This document shows, one piece after another, positions 27,713 through 37,901 of a DNA stretch of 64,000 bases. Position 1 is the first letter of the stretch. Each line of letters starts with the position of its first letter. The DNA comes from Eubacteriaceae bacterium. GTDB lineage: Bacteria; Bacillota; Clostridia; Peptostreptococcales; Anaerovoracaceae. The stretch is taken from the NCBI GenBank assembly GCA_022652985.1, contig JALCRY010000005.1, forward strand, positions 1 to 64,000, given 5' to 3'. The notes under the pieces are model-generated. The model saw nothing but the letters and a program-made list of their open reading frames with translations, was not told where the DNA came from and did not search any database. A program made the position numbers and the translations under genes.

Positions 27713-28792
27713 ATGCAGTCGCAGTTCGGAAACAATGTCAAAGTTACAATCTTCGGAGGCTCCCACGAGCCTGAGATCGGATGTATCATAGAAGGTCTTC
27801 CCGCAGGTGTCATGTCTGAAATAGACATGGACGAGCTGCAGGCGTTCCTCGACAGGCGCGCTCCGGGCCGGAACGAATTCTCTACGCAGAGAAAAGAGTC
27901 CGACGTACCGCTGGTAAGATCCGAGGATCCCCTGACGCTGGTCATCCGCAATAAAGATCAGCATCCGGGCGATTACAAGAAGCTTGCCTCGGTCCCGAGA
28001 CCGGGACATGCTGATTTCACAGCCCGCGTAAAATACGGCGGTGCACTTGAAATGTCGGGAGGCGGCCCTTTCTCGGGACGCATGACGGCCCCGCTGTGCA
28101 TCGCGGGCGGGATCGCGAAACAGCTGCTGAAGAAGAAAGGCATTACTGTATGCGCAAGGATAAACGCCATACACGGCATATGCGACATACCGCTCGACCC
28201 CGTGAACATTACCGCGGCAGTGCTCGAGGAGATCGCTGCCAAGGATTTTCCTGTCTTTGACGACGAAGCGGGCATGGAGATGAAGGACGAGATCAGGACC
28301 GCAAGGGCCGAAGGAGATTCCGTCGGCGGCATCGTTGAGGTCTATGTGCTCGGATGTCCGGCCGGTGTCGGCGGACCTATGTACGACGGCGTCGAATCCG
28401 CGATGGCTGCTGTTTTCTTCGGGATACCTGCTGTGAAGGGCGTGGAATTCGGCGCCGGTTTCTCAGCCGCCTTTATGAGAGGCTCCGAGAACAACGACCC
28501 GTTCTGCCTCAGAGACGGCAAAGTCGCGACGATGACCAACAACTGCGGCGGGATACTCGGCGGCATAACAGACGGCATGCCGATAATCGCCCAGCTGGCG
28601 TTCAAGCCGACACCGTCGATTTCTATCGAACAGGATTCGGTGGATCTCGATAAGATGGAACCCGCAAAACTCGTTATCGGAGGAAGGCACGATCCGTGCG
28701 TCGTACTCCGCGCGGTGCCCGTGGCCGAAGCGGCAGCGGCGCTCGCGATACTTGATCTGATGTCAGAGGAGAATGCACATGGAAAAAAATAA
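27713..28792 (+). CDS. aroC: Chorismate synthase
   Basis: FGNNVKVTIFGGSHEPEIGCIIEGLPAG, GRMTAPLCIAGGIAKQLL, NNCGGILGGITDGMPI. Confidence 0.95.
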   Translation: MQSQFGNNVKVTIFGGSHEPEIGCIIEGLPAGVMSEIDMDELQAFLDRRAPGRNEFSTQRKESDVPLVRSEDPLTLVIRNKDQHPGDYKKLASVPRPGHADFTARVKYGGALEMSGGGPFSGRMTAPLCIAGGIAKQLLKKKGITVCARINAIHGICDIPLDPVNITAAVLEEIAAKDFPVFDDEAGMEMKDEIRTARAEGDSVGGIVEVYVLGCPAGVGGPMYDGVESAMAAVFFGIPAVKGVEFGAGFSAAFMRGSENNDPFCLRDGKVATMTNNCGGILGGITDGMPIIAQLAFKPTPSISIEQDSVDLDKMEPAKLVIGGRHDPCVVLRAVPVAEAAAALAILDLMSEENAHGKK

Positions 28793-29048
28793 TCTCGACC
28801 TCCTCCGCGAGGAAATAGACGCGATCGACACTGAATTGATCGAGCTCTTCAAAAGGCGTCTCGGCACGGCCGGCCGCATCGCGGAATATAAAAAGGCAAA
28901 CGGACTGCCCGTAGCCGATGAGAAACGCGAAATGAAGGTACTCGAAAAGATAGCGGAAAAGGCGGGTGCGGAATACGCGGAATACGCGCAGGAACTTTAC
29001 CGCACGATGTTCAGAGTCTGCAGAGAATATGAAAGCAGAGGGATGTGA
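28779..29048 (+). CDS. Chorismate mutase (AroQ type)
   Basis: LREEIDAIDTELIELFKRRLGTAGRIAEYKKANGLPVADEKREMKVL; overlaps the aroC end. Confidence 0.88.
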   Translation: MEKNNLDLLREEIDAIDTELIELFKRRLGTAGRIAEYKKANGLPVADEKREMKVLEKIAEKAGAEYAEYAQELYRTMFRVCREYESRGM

Positions 29049-29049
29049 A

Positions 29050-30309
29050 ATGTCTTACGGACTCGTCGGTGAAAAACTCGGACACAGCTATTCGAAAATA
29101 ATACATGAAAAGCTCGGGCTCTACAGCTACGGGCTTTTTGAGGTGCCGCGCAGTGAGTTCGGCGCTTTCATAGACGCGCGCGGATACAGCGGACTAAATG
29201 TCACAATTCCGTACAAGCAGGAAGTCATAAGCCATCTGGACAGCATCGACGCGGCGGCAAAGGAGATCGGCGCGGTGAACACGCTCTGCTTCCTCAGCGC
29301 AAACGGGACCGCGGCCGGAGATATTCTGACCGGGGCCAATACAGATTATTACGGCTTCCTTTATATGGCGGACAGGGCCGGGATCGATTTTGCGGGACAG
29401 CATGTCCTGGTCCTCGGCACCGGCGGTGCGAGTCTCATGGTGCAGAAGGCAGTAATGGACAAGAACGCGAAGTCGATCACTGTCGCCTCAAGGTCGCAGC
29501 ACGCAGGTGTGGTCACATATGATGAACTTTCCGCTGACAGCGCGCTGCGCCGGTCTGTCGGCATCATCGTGAATGCGACGCCTGTCGGAACATACCCGGA
29601 CAACTATGCCTCAGTCCTGGATCCGGGCGATTATCCGTCATGCGCGGGAGTGCTCGATCTGATCTACAACCCGTTCCGGACCAGACTGCTCCTCGAAGCC
29701 GAGGCGCATCATATTCCCAGCTCCAACGGACTCCCTATGCTGGTCGCGCAGGCTGTGAAATCCGCTGAACTCTGGACCGGCAGAAAACTCATGGACAAAA
29801 CCGCCGCTATTATCGCGGAGCTTAAACGCGAGCTCGGTAATATTGTCCTGACCGGGATGCCGGGATGCGGAAAATCTACTGTGGGCCGCGCGCTTGCAGA
29901 CCTGCTCGGCCGTAAAATGATCGACACTGACGAAGAAATAGAGAAACGCACCGGCAGGCATCCTGCCGAAATAATAAACGAAGACGGCGAAGCCGCTTTC
30001 CGCAAAATCGAAACAGAGATCATCAGAGACATCTGCCGGGAAAACAGCCTGGTCATATCGACCGGCGGCGGCGCGGTCCTGCGGCAGGAAAATGTCGACG
30101 CTATGCGCCAGAACGGGACCGTGTTCTTCATAGAAAGAAAAATTGAGAATCTGGCCGCCGACAAAAGGCCGCTGTCCGGAGACCTGGAAAAACGGCGCGC
30201 GCTGTACGGCAGAAGGCTGCCTATGTACATGAACGCCGCCGATCATACAGTCGACAACAACGGCTCTGTGGAAAAAACCGCAAAAGCAGTCATCGCTCTG
30301 CTGGGCTGA
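29050..30309 (+). CDS. Bifunctional shikimate dehydrogenase-shikimate kinase (AroE-AroK fusion)
   Basis: N-terminal YGLVGEKLGHSYSKIIH...GLNVTIPYKQEV; C-terminal NIVLTGMPGCGKSTVGRALADLLGRKMIDTDEEIEKRTG...VISTGGGAVLR. Start at 29050. Confidence 0.92.
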   Translation: MSYGLVGEKLGHSYSKIIHEKLGLYSYGLFEVPRSEFGAFIDARGYSGLNVTIPYKQEVISHLDSIDAAAKEIGAVNTLCFLSANGTAAGDILTGANTDYYGFLYMADRAGIDFAGQHVLVLGTGGASLMVQKAVMDKNAKSITVASRSQHAGVVTYDELSADSALRRSVGIIVNATPVGTYPDNYASVLDPGDYPSCAGVLDLIYNPFRTRLLLEAEAHHIPSSNGLPMLVAQAVKSAELWTGRKLMDKTAAIIAELKRELGNIVLTGMPGCGKSTVGRALADLLGRKMIDTDEEIEKRTGRHPAEIINEDGEAAFRKIETEIIRDICRENSLVISTGGGAVLRQENVDAMRQNGTVFFIERKIENLAADKRPLSGDLEKRRALYGRRLPMYMNAADHTVDNNGSVEKTAKAVIALLG

Positions 30310-30335
30310 TGACATGTTCTGTTTTGAATTTCATA

Positions 30336-30349
30336 TTTCAAATATGAAA
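30336..30349. promoter_or_regulatory. Putative sigma-54 activator site TTTCA-AATA-TGAAA
   Basis: Embedded in a larger perfect palindrome ATTTCATATTT-C-AAATATGAAAT (30328-30350), ~105 bp upstream of the -24/-12 promoter. Confidence 0.6.
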
Positions 30350-30445
30350 TCGTATTTTTATGACGTTCTGTCTTTCTTATATTATACTGTAAATATGATC
30401 TTTGAAATTTGGGGATTTTTCTGTACATCCGTGCCATTATTATTT

Positions 30446-30461
30446 TGGCACGGTATTTGCT
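30446..30461 (+). promoter_or_regulatory. sigma-54 promoter P1, TGGCACG-GTAT-TTGCT
   Basis: Exact match to TGGCACGN4TTGCW; 45 bp upstream of the ALDH start. Confidence 0.88.
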
Positions 30462-30505
30462 TATATCATATAGTAGAACGTATAACAGAAACGGAGGTTT
30501 AAATA

Positions 30506-31930
30506 ATGTCGAATAAATATTCAGAGGAAGAAGTACAGACTTATGTTGCCGGCCTGATAAGCCGCGCAAAAGAAGCACAGGAAGTCATCAACGGCTATAC
30601 GCAGGAACAGGTGGATAATCTTGTTTCCATCATAGCTTATAAAATGACGCGTCCGGATGTGGAAAAACAACTGGCTGAATTCGCGCTCAAGGATACTGAG
30701 CTTGGTGATATCCCTTCAAAAATCGGGAAAATCGAAATCAAGGTCAAAGGCGTTTATTCTGAAATCAAACATGCAAAAACCGTAGGCGTGATCGAAGAGA
30801 TCCCTGAACGCGGTCTTAAACGCATTGCCAAGCCGGTAGGCGTCATCGGCGCTCTTATCCCGAGCACACAGCCGGAAATGATCCCTATTACAACCGCAAT
30901 GATGACGGTAAAAAGCAGAAATGCTGTAGTTATCGCACCGCATCCGCGCGGCCGTTACACTTCGGAACTCGCTATCAACATGATGCGCGATATCCTGAAA
31001 GAAAACGGATGCCCGGAAGATATTCTTGTTTGCTGTGATCCGGATCATGTCACAGTCGATGTAACAAATGAAATAATGAAGCAGTCTGATCTGGTAATCG
31101 CTACGGGCGGCGCAGGCATGGTAAAAGCCGCATATTCTTCGGGAACACCTGCATATGGTGTAGGCGCCGGCAATGCAGTAATGTGCATAGACGATACAGC
31201 AGATCTTAAAGATGCCGCGCATAAGATCATGATGAGCAAGACCGGAGATCTGGCAGCAGGATGTTCATGCGACAATTCTCTGATCATCTTCGACAGCGTT
31301 TACGATGAAATGATCAAAGCTCTGGAAGCAGAAGGCGGATATATGTGCAAGGGGAAAGAACATGATAAGATCCGCAGCGCTATATTCCCGGAATGGCCTT
31401 CCAACAACACGATCAACCGTAACATAGTGGCTAAGCCTATTGACGTGATCTCCAAGATTTCCGGAATATCTGTTCCAAAGGCGACTAAATTTATCATGGC
31501 AGAGGAAACCGGCGCCGGATTCGATTATCCGCTTTCCGGTGAAAAAATGTGCATGACGCTGGCAGTATACCGCGTCAAAACACTTGATGAAGCTATAAAA
31601 CTTCTCAATAATATCCACGCTTATTCAGGAGCAGGACATTCATGCGGTATCTATTCCAACAATCAGGATAATATCCTCAAGTTCGCTCTGGAAACAAAGA
31701 CGGCGCGTGTAAACAATAACCTGCCGAACAGTGTTGTCAACACAGGCAACTGGATGGCAGGACATCCGTTCTCACCGTCGCTCGGATGCGGCACATGGGG
31801 CGGCAATATCGCTTCAGAAAATATTACACTCAAGTTCTATATGAACAACACATGGCTCGCTACCGGTATCGACAGAAAGGCTCCGACAGACGAAGAGCTC
31901 TTCGGAGATACAGGTGTAATGAATAACTAA
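30506..31930 (+). CDS. CoA-acylating aldehyde dehydrogenase (EutE/SauS-like)
   Basis: IPSTQPEMIPITTAMMTVKSRNAVVIAPHP...GGAGMVKAAYSSGTPAYGVGAGNA...candidate catalytic Cys in AAGCSCDNSLI. Confidence 0.82.
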   Translation: MSNKYSEEEVQTYVAGLISRAKEAQEVINGYTQEQVDNLVSIIAYKMTRPDVEKQLAEFALKDTELGDIPSKIGKIEIKVKGVYSEIKHAKTVGVIEEIPERGLKRIAKPVGVIGALIPSTQPEMIPITTAMMTVKSRNAVVIAPHPRGRYTSELAINMMRDILKENGCPEDILVCCDPDHVTVDVTNEIMKQSDLVIATGGAGMVKAAYSSGTPAYGVGAGNAVMCIDDTADLKDAAHKIMMSKTGDLAAGCSCDNSLIIFDSVYDEMIKALEAEGGYMCKGKEHDKIRSAIFPEWPSNNTINRNIVAKPIDVISKISGISVPKATKFIMAEETGAGFDYPLSGEKMCMTLAVYRVKTLDEAIKLLNNIHAYSGAGHSCGIYSNNQDNILKFALETKTARVNNNLPNSVVNTGNWMAGHPFSPSLGCGTWGGNIASENITLKFYMNNTWLATGIDRKAPTDEELFGDTGVMNN

Positions 31931-31972
31931 TTGGTTTCAGTTTAACTGTACATAGTTTCACTCCAGTATCAC

Positions 31973-32010
31973 AAAAAACATCCGCTGCTATTCACCGGCG
32001 GATGTTTTTT
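31973..32010. terminator. Intrinsic terminator between convergent genes
   Basis: AAAAAACATCCGC-N12-GCGGATGTTTTTT. Confidence 0.85.
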
Positions 32011-32020
32011 ATATGTCTGA

Positions 32021-33970
32021 TTATTTTTCGTTAAGCTTGCGCCATAATGTCGTTTTCCCGATGCCCAGCTTTCTTGAAACTTCGTCCTGATCACTGCATC
32101 TGTCCATCTCCTGCTGTATCACGGATTTCTCAAATTGCGCCACAGCGCCTTTCAGCCCGTGTTCAAAAGAAATATTCACACTCCACTGCGGCTGGTTTTG
32201 CGCCGATTCTACCAGTAAAGTCTTTTCAATGCTGTCATCAAATTCCGAAAGAAAAGATGTAAAGATCTGCTCTTTTTCCAGCTTGATCCCTTTGCTCACG
32301 CTGCTGAGAACGACTAACCGTTCCACTATATTCTGCAGTTCTCTGACATTTCCCGGCCAGCTGTAATCAATAAGCCATTGCAGGTATTCATCCCAGCCAT
32401 CAGGCAGACCGTTCATATAATTGACGGCGTAATTCTCAGCCAGCGGTTTTATATCAGAGCGGCGCGCGCGCAGAGGCGGAATGATAAGATTGAACACGTT
32501 TATCCGATAGTACAGATCTTCTCTGAATTCTCCTTTGCCGACTTTTTTCAAAAGGTCATGATTGGTTGCGCTGATGATCCTGACATCGATAGAAATGATT
32601 TTGCTGCCTCCGACCCGCATTATTTCACGCTCCTGGATCACCCTAAGCAGTCTGGCCTGAAGTTCAAGCGGGACTTCTCCTATCTCATCAAGAAATAAGG
32701 TGCCGCAGTCCGCAAGTTCGAATAAGCCCTTCTTGCCCTGTTTCCGCGCACCGGTAAAAGCACCTTCCTCATATCCGAATAGTTCACTTTCCAGAAGTTC
32801 CGCCGGTATGGCCGCGCAGTTTACGGCCACGAAAGGTCCGTCGGCCCTGCCGCTTTCATTATGAATGCCCTGCGCAAACATTTCCTTGCCGGTACCAGAT
32901 TCTCCTTCGATCAGAACACTGGCATCGGAATGCGCGATCAGAGCAGCCATATCTTTGACCTTATTCATCCCCTTGTCGCAGGTGATGATATCATCCAGAT
33001 AATGTCTGGCTTCAAACCCCCTTGTATGGATCTCATGACGTATCTGTTTCTGCATCTCCTGGATCTTCGTAACATTTTCAAATGTGCTCACGACGCCGAC
33101 AAATTTATTATCGCGTATGATCTGCCTGTGGCTTGTAGCCAGAAGTTCCCTCTTATGCTTTTTTACATAGCTTATCTCCGTCAGCTCCCGCGAAAAAACT
33201 TTCCGGTATGACTCATCTTCCAGTGCATTGCTTCCCATGGTGTCATCGTTCTTCTGCCTAGGCGCATCCAGAAATGCAGCAGCCGGGTCGTTGCAGATAA
33301 TGATATTCTTTTTATCATCCGTAACTATCACGCCTTCCGACAATGAATTGAAAGCCGCTTCCAGACGCGCCGCATTATCTTTCTGATTTTGTGATTCCCT
33401 CAGGATATCGATCGTCTCTTCAAATGCTTTATGAACGCTATATTCTCCTGCACTGACTTCAAGGCCGTTCAGACCGAGTGAATTGGCATACCTGACAGCG
33501 ACATTTCCTCCTATGACTGTCCTGATATGGTTTTCCATGGCATCATTTACCGCTTTAAAGATGTCTCCCTCATTTGTGAATGTATATTGTACGATCCTTA
33601 CCCCGTACATTTTTTCTATATCTCTGATATTCGGTATGTCGGCTCTGTAATGGATAAACGCGGCAGTTTTGACTGAAGGCGGCAGCTGATCGATCACCTG
33701 GAGTACGTCGAACGGGGTTATCGGAATAGTAATGACCGGGATATTTACTACCTTCCGTATGAATGCAGCTGTCCCGCCGCGGCTCAATATAGCATCTACT
33801 TTCGTTTCTATTTCCAGAGCTTTCACCGCAGCATCATCGAATGACGCGTAATAATCAAGTGCCTCAACGCCGTTTTCTTTAGCGACTTTTTTGAATATTT
33901 CCGACATCATAGGGTATGTCGCGATCAGCGCCAGTGTCTGTTTCTGCATAAAATTATTTTTATTATCCAT
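32021..33970 (-). CDS. sigma-54 activator, PrpR_N-PAS-AAA+-Fis (regulator A)
   Basis: PrpR-like N-domain ([18 protein letters not shown]...DAILSRGGTAAFIRK), [53 protein letters not shown]-terminal Fis-type HTH. Start taken at MDNKNNF (ORF extends to 34039). Confidence 0.88.
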   Translation of the reverse strand: MDNKNNFMQKQTLALIATYPMMSEIFKKVAKENGVEALDYYASFDDAAVKALEIETKVDAILSRGGTAAFIRKVVNIPVITIPITPFDVLQVIDQLPPSVKTAAFIHYRADIPNIRDIEKMYGVRIVQYTFTNEGDIFKAVNDAMENHIRTVIGGNVAVRYANSLGLNGLEVSAGEYSVHKAFEETIDILRESQNQKDNAARLEAAFNSLSEGVIVTDDKKNIIICNDPAAAFLDAPRQKNDDTMGSNALEDESYRKVFSRELTEISYVKKHKRELLATSHRQIIRDNKFVGVVSTFENVTKIQEMQKQIRHEIHTRGFEARHYLDDIITCDKGMNKVKDMAALIAHSDASVLIEGESGTGKEMFAQGIHNESGRADGPFVAVNCAAIPAELLESELFGYEEGAFTGARKQGKKGLFELADCGTLFLDEIGEVPLELQARLLRVIQEREIMRVGGSKIISIDVRIISATNHDLLKKVGKGEFREDLYYRINVFNLIIPPLRARRSDIKPLAENYAVNYMNGLPDGWDEYLQWLIDYSWPGNVRELQNIVERLVVLSSVSKGIKLEKEQIFTSFLSEFDDSIEKTLLVESAQNQPQWSVNISFEHGLKGAVAQFEKSVIQQEMDRCSDQDEVSRKLGIGKTTLWRKLNEK

Positions 33971-34050
33971 ATTAATTATCTCCTCTGCGCTGATACTAAA
34001 ACGAGAAAGCACAGCAGCCTGCGCTTTCTCTGAACACACTCCCGGGATGA

Positions 34051-35052
34051 TCAGCCTTTGATTTTTTCTATTGCCACAGCAATATATACTGTAGCGCCGA
34101 CCATTGGATTATTACCCATGCCAATAAACCCCATCATTTCCACATGTGCGGGAACTGATGATGACCCTGTGAAAACAGCATCCGCATACATGCGCGCCAT
34201 CAGATCCGTCTGCCCGTAAGACGACGGTCCCGCAGAGGTGTCATCAGGATTAAGCGTCCTGCCGATGCCTCCTCCCGAAGCACAGGCGAAGTAGTTCCGC
34301 CCGTTGTCATTGGCATATTTTTTATATGCGCCGCATACCGGATGCTGGAATCTGATCATATGTGTAGCATTGCCGGTTATTGAAACATCAACTTTCTCTT
34401 TTATCATTATCGCCACGCCTTCGCGCATTTCGTCGGCGCCGTAACATCTTACATTACTGCATTCTCCGTCCGAATATTTGATTTCATCAACAATGCTCAG
34501 TTTGTCGTTTTCAAAATCGTATTCCGTCTCCACATAAGTGAATCCGTTTATCCTGGCTATGATATCGGCGGCATCTTTCCCCATCCCGTTTAATATTACA
34601 CGAAGCGGTGTTTTTCTGGCTTGATTAGCAGATTTTGCTATGCCGATAGCGCCTTCTGCAGCGGCAAACGATTCATGTCCGGCTACAAACGCAAAACACT
34701 TCACATCTTCGGAAAGCAGCATTGCCGCCAGTCTTCCATGCGATATTCCGACCTGTCTCTGATCCGAAACAGAACCTTTTTCACAGAAAGCCTGCAATGC
34801 TTCTCCTATTATTACAGCCGCGTCTCTGGCATTCTTCACTTCGGCGCTTTTTACAGCCGCCGCCGCGCCCGCGGTATATGCCCATCCGGCATCCTCAAAA
34901 CTGATTGGCTGTATCTCTTTTATTATTGCCCTGACATCTATGCCCGCGCCGCAGCAAATTTGCTCCGCTTCTTCAAGAGATCTGATGCCGTATTTATTTA
35001 AAAAGCTTTGTACCTGACCGCTCTTATTCTCTGAGTTTTCATATACAGCCAT
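34051..35052 (-). CDS. GGGtGRT family protein
   Basis: Contains the signature YFACASGGGIGRTLNPDDTSAGPSSYGQTDLMARMYADA; next to a NifU-like scaffold gene. Confidence 0.8.
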   Translation of the reverse strand: MAVYENSENKSGQVQSFLNKYGIRSLEEAEQICCGAGIDVRAIIKEIQPISFEDAGWAYTAGAAAAVKSAEVKNARDAAVIIGEALQAFCEKGSVSDQRQVGISHGRLAAMLLSEDVKCFAFVAGHESFAAAEGAIGIAKSANQARKTPLRVILNGMGKDAADIIARINGFTYVETEYDFENDKLSIVDEIKYSDGECSNVRCYGADEMREGVAIMIKEKVDVSITGNATHMIRFQHPVCGAYKKYANDNGRNYFACASGGGIGRTLNPDDTSAGPSSYGQTDLMARMYADAVFTGSSSVPAHVEMMGFIGMGNNPMVGATVYIAVAIEKIKG

Positions 35053-35055
35053 CTC

Positions 35056-35748
35056 TTACTCCTTCCTCGGATCGATATATCTTACGGCTTCGTCGAATCT
35101 GCCGTATGTATCAGTCGCATCTGCAAGTGCTTTTTCGGCATTTTCTCCGTCACTGACAGCGCTCATCATCTTCCCGATATTTACATATTCATAGCCGATT
35201 ATTCTATCCTTTTCATCAAGCGCAAGCTTGCGGATATACCCCTCGCCCGCCTGCAGATATCTCGGACCCGTCTGTACCGAGCCGTAACTGGTTCCAACCA
35301 TTGAGATCTTGTCATTGCTCAGATCCTCCAGCGCCGCACCTACTTCAAGTCCATCTTCCGTAAAGGCCGACTGGCTCCTTCCATAAACCAGATTAAGAAA
35401 TTGTTCGCGCATAGCCACGTTTATGGCATCGCAGACTAAATCTGTATTGATTGCCTCCAGAAGTGTTTTCCCCGGTAATATTTCCGAAGCCATAGCCGCC
35501 GACTGTGTCATTCCGCTGCATCCTATCACTTCAATGAGCGCTTCCTGTACGATGCCGTCTTTCACATTCACCGTAAGTTTGCACGCGCCCTGTTTCATTG
35601 CGCAGGTGCCCACGCCGTGACTGAAGCCGTTTATCTGATCAATGCTTTTTACAGAAGTAAATTTCCCTTCCTGCGGGATCGGTGCAGCGCCGTGCTGCCT
35701 GCATCTGTTAACGCATATCATCTGTTCGAGATTCTTTTTTACTTTCAT
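35056..35748 (-). CDS. Iron-sulfur cluster assembly scaffold (NifU-N-like) protein
   Basis: GTCAMKQGACKLTVNVKDGIVQEALIEVIGCSGMTQSAAMASEILPGKTLLEAI resembles the scaffold partner of GGGtGRT proteins. Confidence 0.7.
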   Translation of the reverse strand: MKVKKNLEQMICVNRCRQHGAAPIPQEGKFTSVKSIDQINGFSHGVGTCAMKQGACKLTVNVKDGIVQEALIEVIGCSGMTQSAAMASEILPGKTLLEAINTDLVCDAINVAMREQFLNLVYGRSQSAFTEDGLEVGAALEDLSNDKISMVGTSYGSVQTGPRYLQAGEGYIRKLALDEKDRIIGYEYVNIGKMMSAVSDGENAEKALADATDTYGRFDEAVRYIDPRKE

Positions 35749-35769
35749 TTTGCTGTTCTCCTTACGCCT

Positions 35770-36708
35770 TTAGACGGCTTCCGAAGCGATTCCTGTCAGG
35801 CAAAGTTCTTTTGACAAATGTCCCATATGTCCTGTAAGATCCTCTTTGATGTTCGACTTGACTATTTCGATTGCCTCATAATAATCCCCGAAATCTATGC
35901 CGGTTTTCACACCCATGGAATCGAACATATTCAGAAGATCCTCCATGGCTGTATTTCCTGCCGCGCCCGGCGCAAACGGACACCCGCCCAGACCGCCTAT
36001 TGAGGCTTCAAAACGTGTGATGCCCGCCTGATATCCGGCCAGTACATTTGCGGTTCCTATGCCCCTTGTATCGTGCAGGTGCAGCGCCACCGGAATGTCT
36101 CCCGCCATATCGAGGACTCTGCGGCTTATGCGGCAGACCTGCTTCGGATCCGCGATCCCGATCGTATCGCAGAGAACCAGTTCGCATACTCCCATTTCCA
36201 GACCTTCTGCCGCCATCCTCATTACCTCGTCCTCGGATATCGCGCCTTCTATCGAACATCCGAATGTTGTGGCAAGATCCAGTCTGACATTCAGTTCCGG
36301 ATAACTTTTTATAAGATCTTTCAGCTCTTTTTTTGATTCTTCTCTGGTCCTGGAAACATTGGCCCGATTATGAGATTCACTGACTGAGATCACGCAGCTG
36401 ACTGTCCTGATTCCTGCCTTGAGCGCATTCTCTGCGCCTTTCTTGTTTGGTATCAGAGCAATAAACCCGTTGTCATCCTCCGCATCGGCCAGAACCGCCT
36501 TCACTACATCAGCGGCATCTGCCATCTGAGGGATGGCTTTAGGATGAACAAAAGATGTCAATTCTATTTCTTTAACGCCTGAAGCGATTATCTTTTTGAT
36601 AATGTCGATCTTGATATCCGTAGGGATAAATTTTTTGATATTCTGGAAACCGTCTCTTGGACCCACTTCAATCAGATCGACTTTATCATTTACGCACATA
36701 TCTGTCAT
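35770..36708 (-). CDS. HMG-CoA lyase-family (DRE-TIM) protein
   Basis: IEVGPRDGFQNIKKFIPTDIKI...ELTSFVHPKAIPQMADA...LHLHDTRGIGTANVLAG...GGLGGCPFAPGAAGN. Confidence 0.88.
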   Translation of the reverse strand: MTDMCVNDKVDLIEVGPRDGFQNIKKFIPTDIKIDIIKKIIASGVKEIELTSFVHPKAIPQMADAADVVKAVLADAEDDNGFIALIPNKKGAENALKAGIRTVSCVISVSESHNRANVSRTREESKKELKDLIKSYPELNVRLDLATTFGCSIEGAISEDEVMRMAAEGLEMGVCELVLCDTIGIADPKQVCRISRRVLDMAGDIPVALHLHDTRGIGTANVLAGYQAGITRFEASIGGLGGCPFAPGAAGNTAMEDLLNMFDSMGVKTGIDFGDYYEAIEIVKSNIKEDLTGHMGHLSKELCLTGIASEAV

Positions 36709-37901
36709 CAGATCACCTTCTTGTTCCTGAGCTCTTTGATTTCTGATTCATCCAGACCCAGCGATTTCAATATCTCCTCGTTGTTCTGGCCGAGCTCCGG
36801 TGAAGGAGTACGGAATCCCGGTTTGGTTTCCGACATTTTTATATGCGTATTTGTCACTTTTAATTTTCCCACCTTAGGATATTCTTCTTCAATGAACATG
36901 TTCCGTGCACCTGCTATCTGCGGATCCTCGGTCACTTGTCTGATGTTATATATCGGACAGGAAGGAATTCCTTCGGACAGCAGCCTGTCAACGATTTCTC
37001 CGCTGTTCTGTGTTTTTGTCCATTCCATAACAACGTCTCTGACAAAATCGTGATTCTGCACACGTTCCCTGTTGGCTTTCGTCCTCGGATCATTGATCAG
37101 ATCCTCGCGTCCCATAAATCCGCAGAGCAGTTTCCAGAACTTATCATTTGCACAGCCGATCACAACATCGGTCCCGTCTTTTGTCGGGAATGTGTCATAC
37201 GGATATGATGACTCATACCGGTTTCCGATCCTATCCGGGATCCTTCCCGTAGCCAGATATATCTGATTGATGATCTGCAGACTGGCCACTAATGTATCGA
37301 CCAGCGCAATATCCACTTTCTGCCCGATGCCCGTTTCCTTACTGTAATGAAGCGCGGATAAAATTCCGACGCACAGCGATATTCCGCCCATTACATCCGA
37401 CATCGGTCCGCCGCATCTTGTTGCGGAACCGTCCGGCCATCCTGTCACGCTCATCAGCCCGCTCATCGCCTGACCGATAATATCGTATCCCGCTCTCTTG
37501 GAATACGGGCCTGTATGACCAAATCCGGAAACAGCACCATATACCAGCTTCGGATTAACTTCTTTCAGGGTTTCCCACCCGAGTCCGAGTTTTTCCATTG
37601 TTCCCGGCCTGTAATTTTCGACCAGGATATCGGCCTTTTTTACCAGCTCAAGAAAAATCTTTTTGCCCTCTTCACTTTTTAGATTTAACGTAATGCCTTT
37701 CTTATTCCGATTCAGATTCATGAAATAAACGCTTTCGCCTTCTATAAATGGAGGGAAAGCACGGCTGTCATCGCCTTTTTCCGGCATTTCGACTTTTATT
37801 ACTTCGGCTCCCATATCTGCCATCATCATAGTGCAGAACGGGCCTGCCAGGACCCTGCTGAGGTCCAGGACTCTTACACCTTCCAGCGCACCGTTACTCA
37901 T
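36708..37901 (-). CDS. Class III (CaiB/BaiF, formyl-CoA-transferase family) CoA-transferase
   Basis: LEGVRVLDLSRVLAGPFCTMMMADMGAEVIKVE...NLNRNKKGITLNLKSEEGKKIF...ENYRPGTMEKLGLGWE. Confidence 0.92.
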   Translation of the reverse strand: MSNGALEGVRVLDLSRVLAGPFCTMMMADMGAEVIKVEMPEKGDDSRAFPPFIEGESVYFMNLNRNKKGITLNLKSEEGKKIFLELVKKADILVENYRPGTMEKLGLGWETLKEVNPKLVYGAVSGFGHTGPYSKRAGYDIIGQAMSGLMSVTGWPDGSATRCGGPMSDVMGGISLCVGILSALHYSKETGIGQKVDIALVDTLVASLQIINQIYLATGRIPDRIGNRYESSYPYDTFPTKDGTDVVIGCANDKFWKLLCGFMGREDLINDPRTKANRERVQNHDFVRDVVMEWTKTQNSGEIVDRLLSEGIPSCPIYNIRQVTEDPQIAGARNMFIEEEYPKVGKLKVTNTHIKMSETKPGFRTPSPELGQNNEEILKSLGLDESEIKELRNKKVI

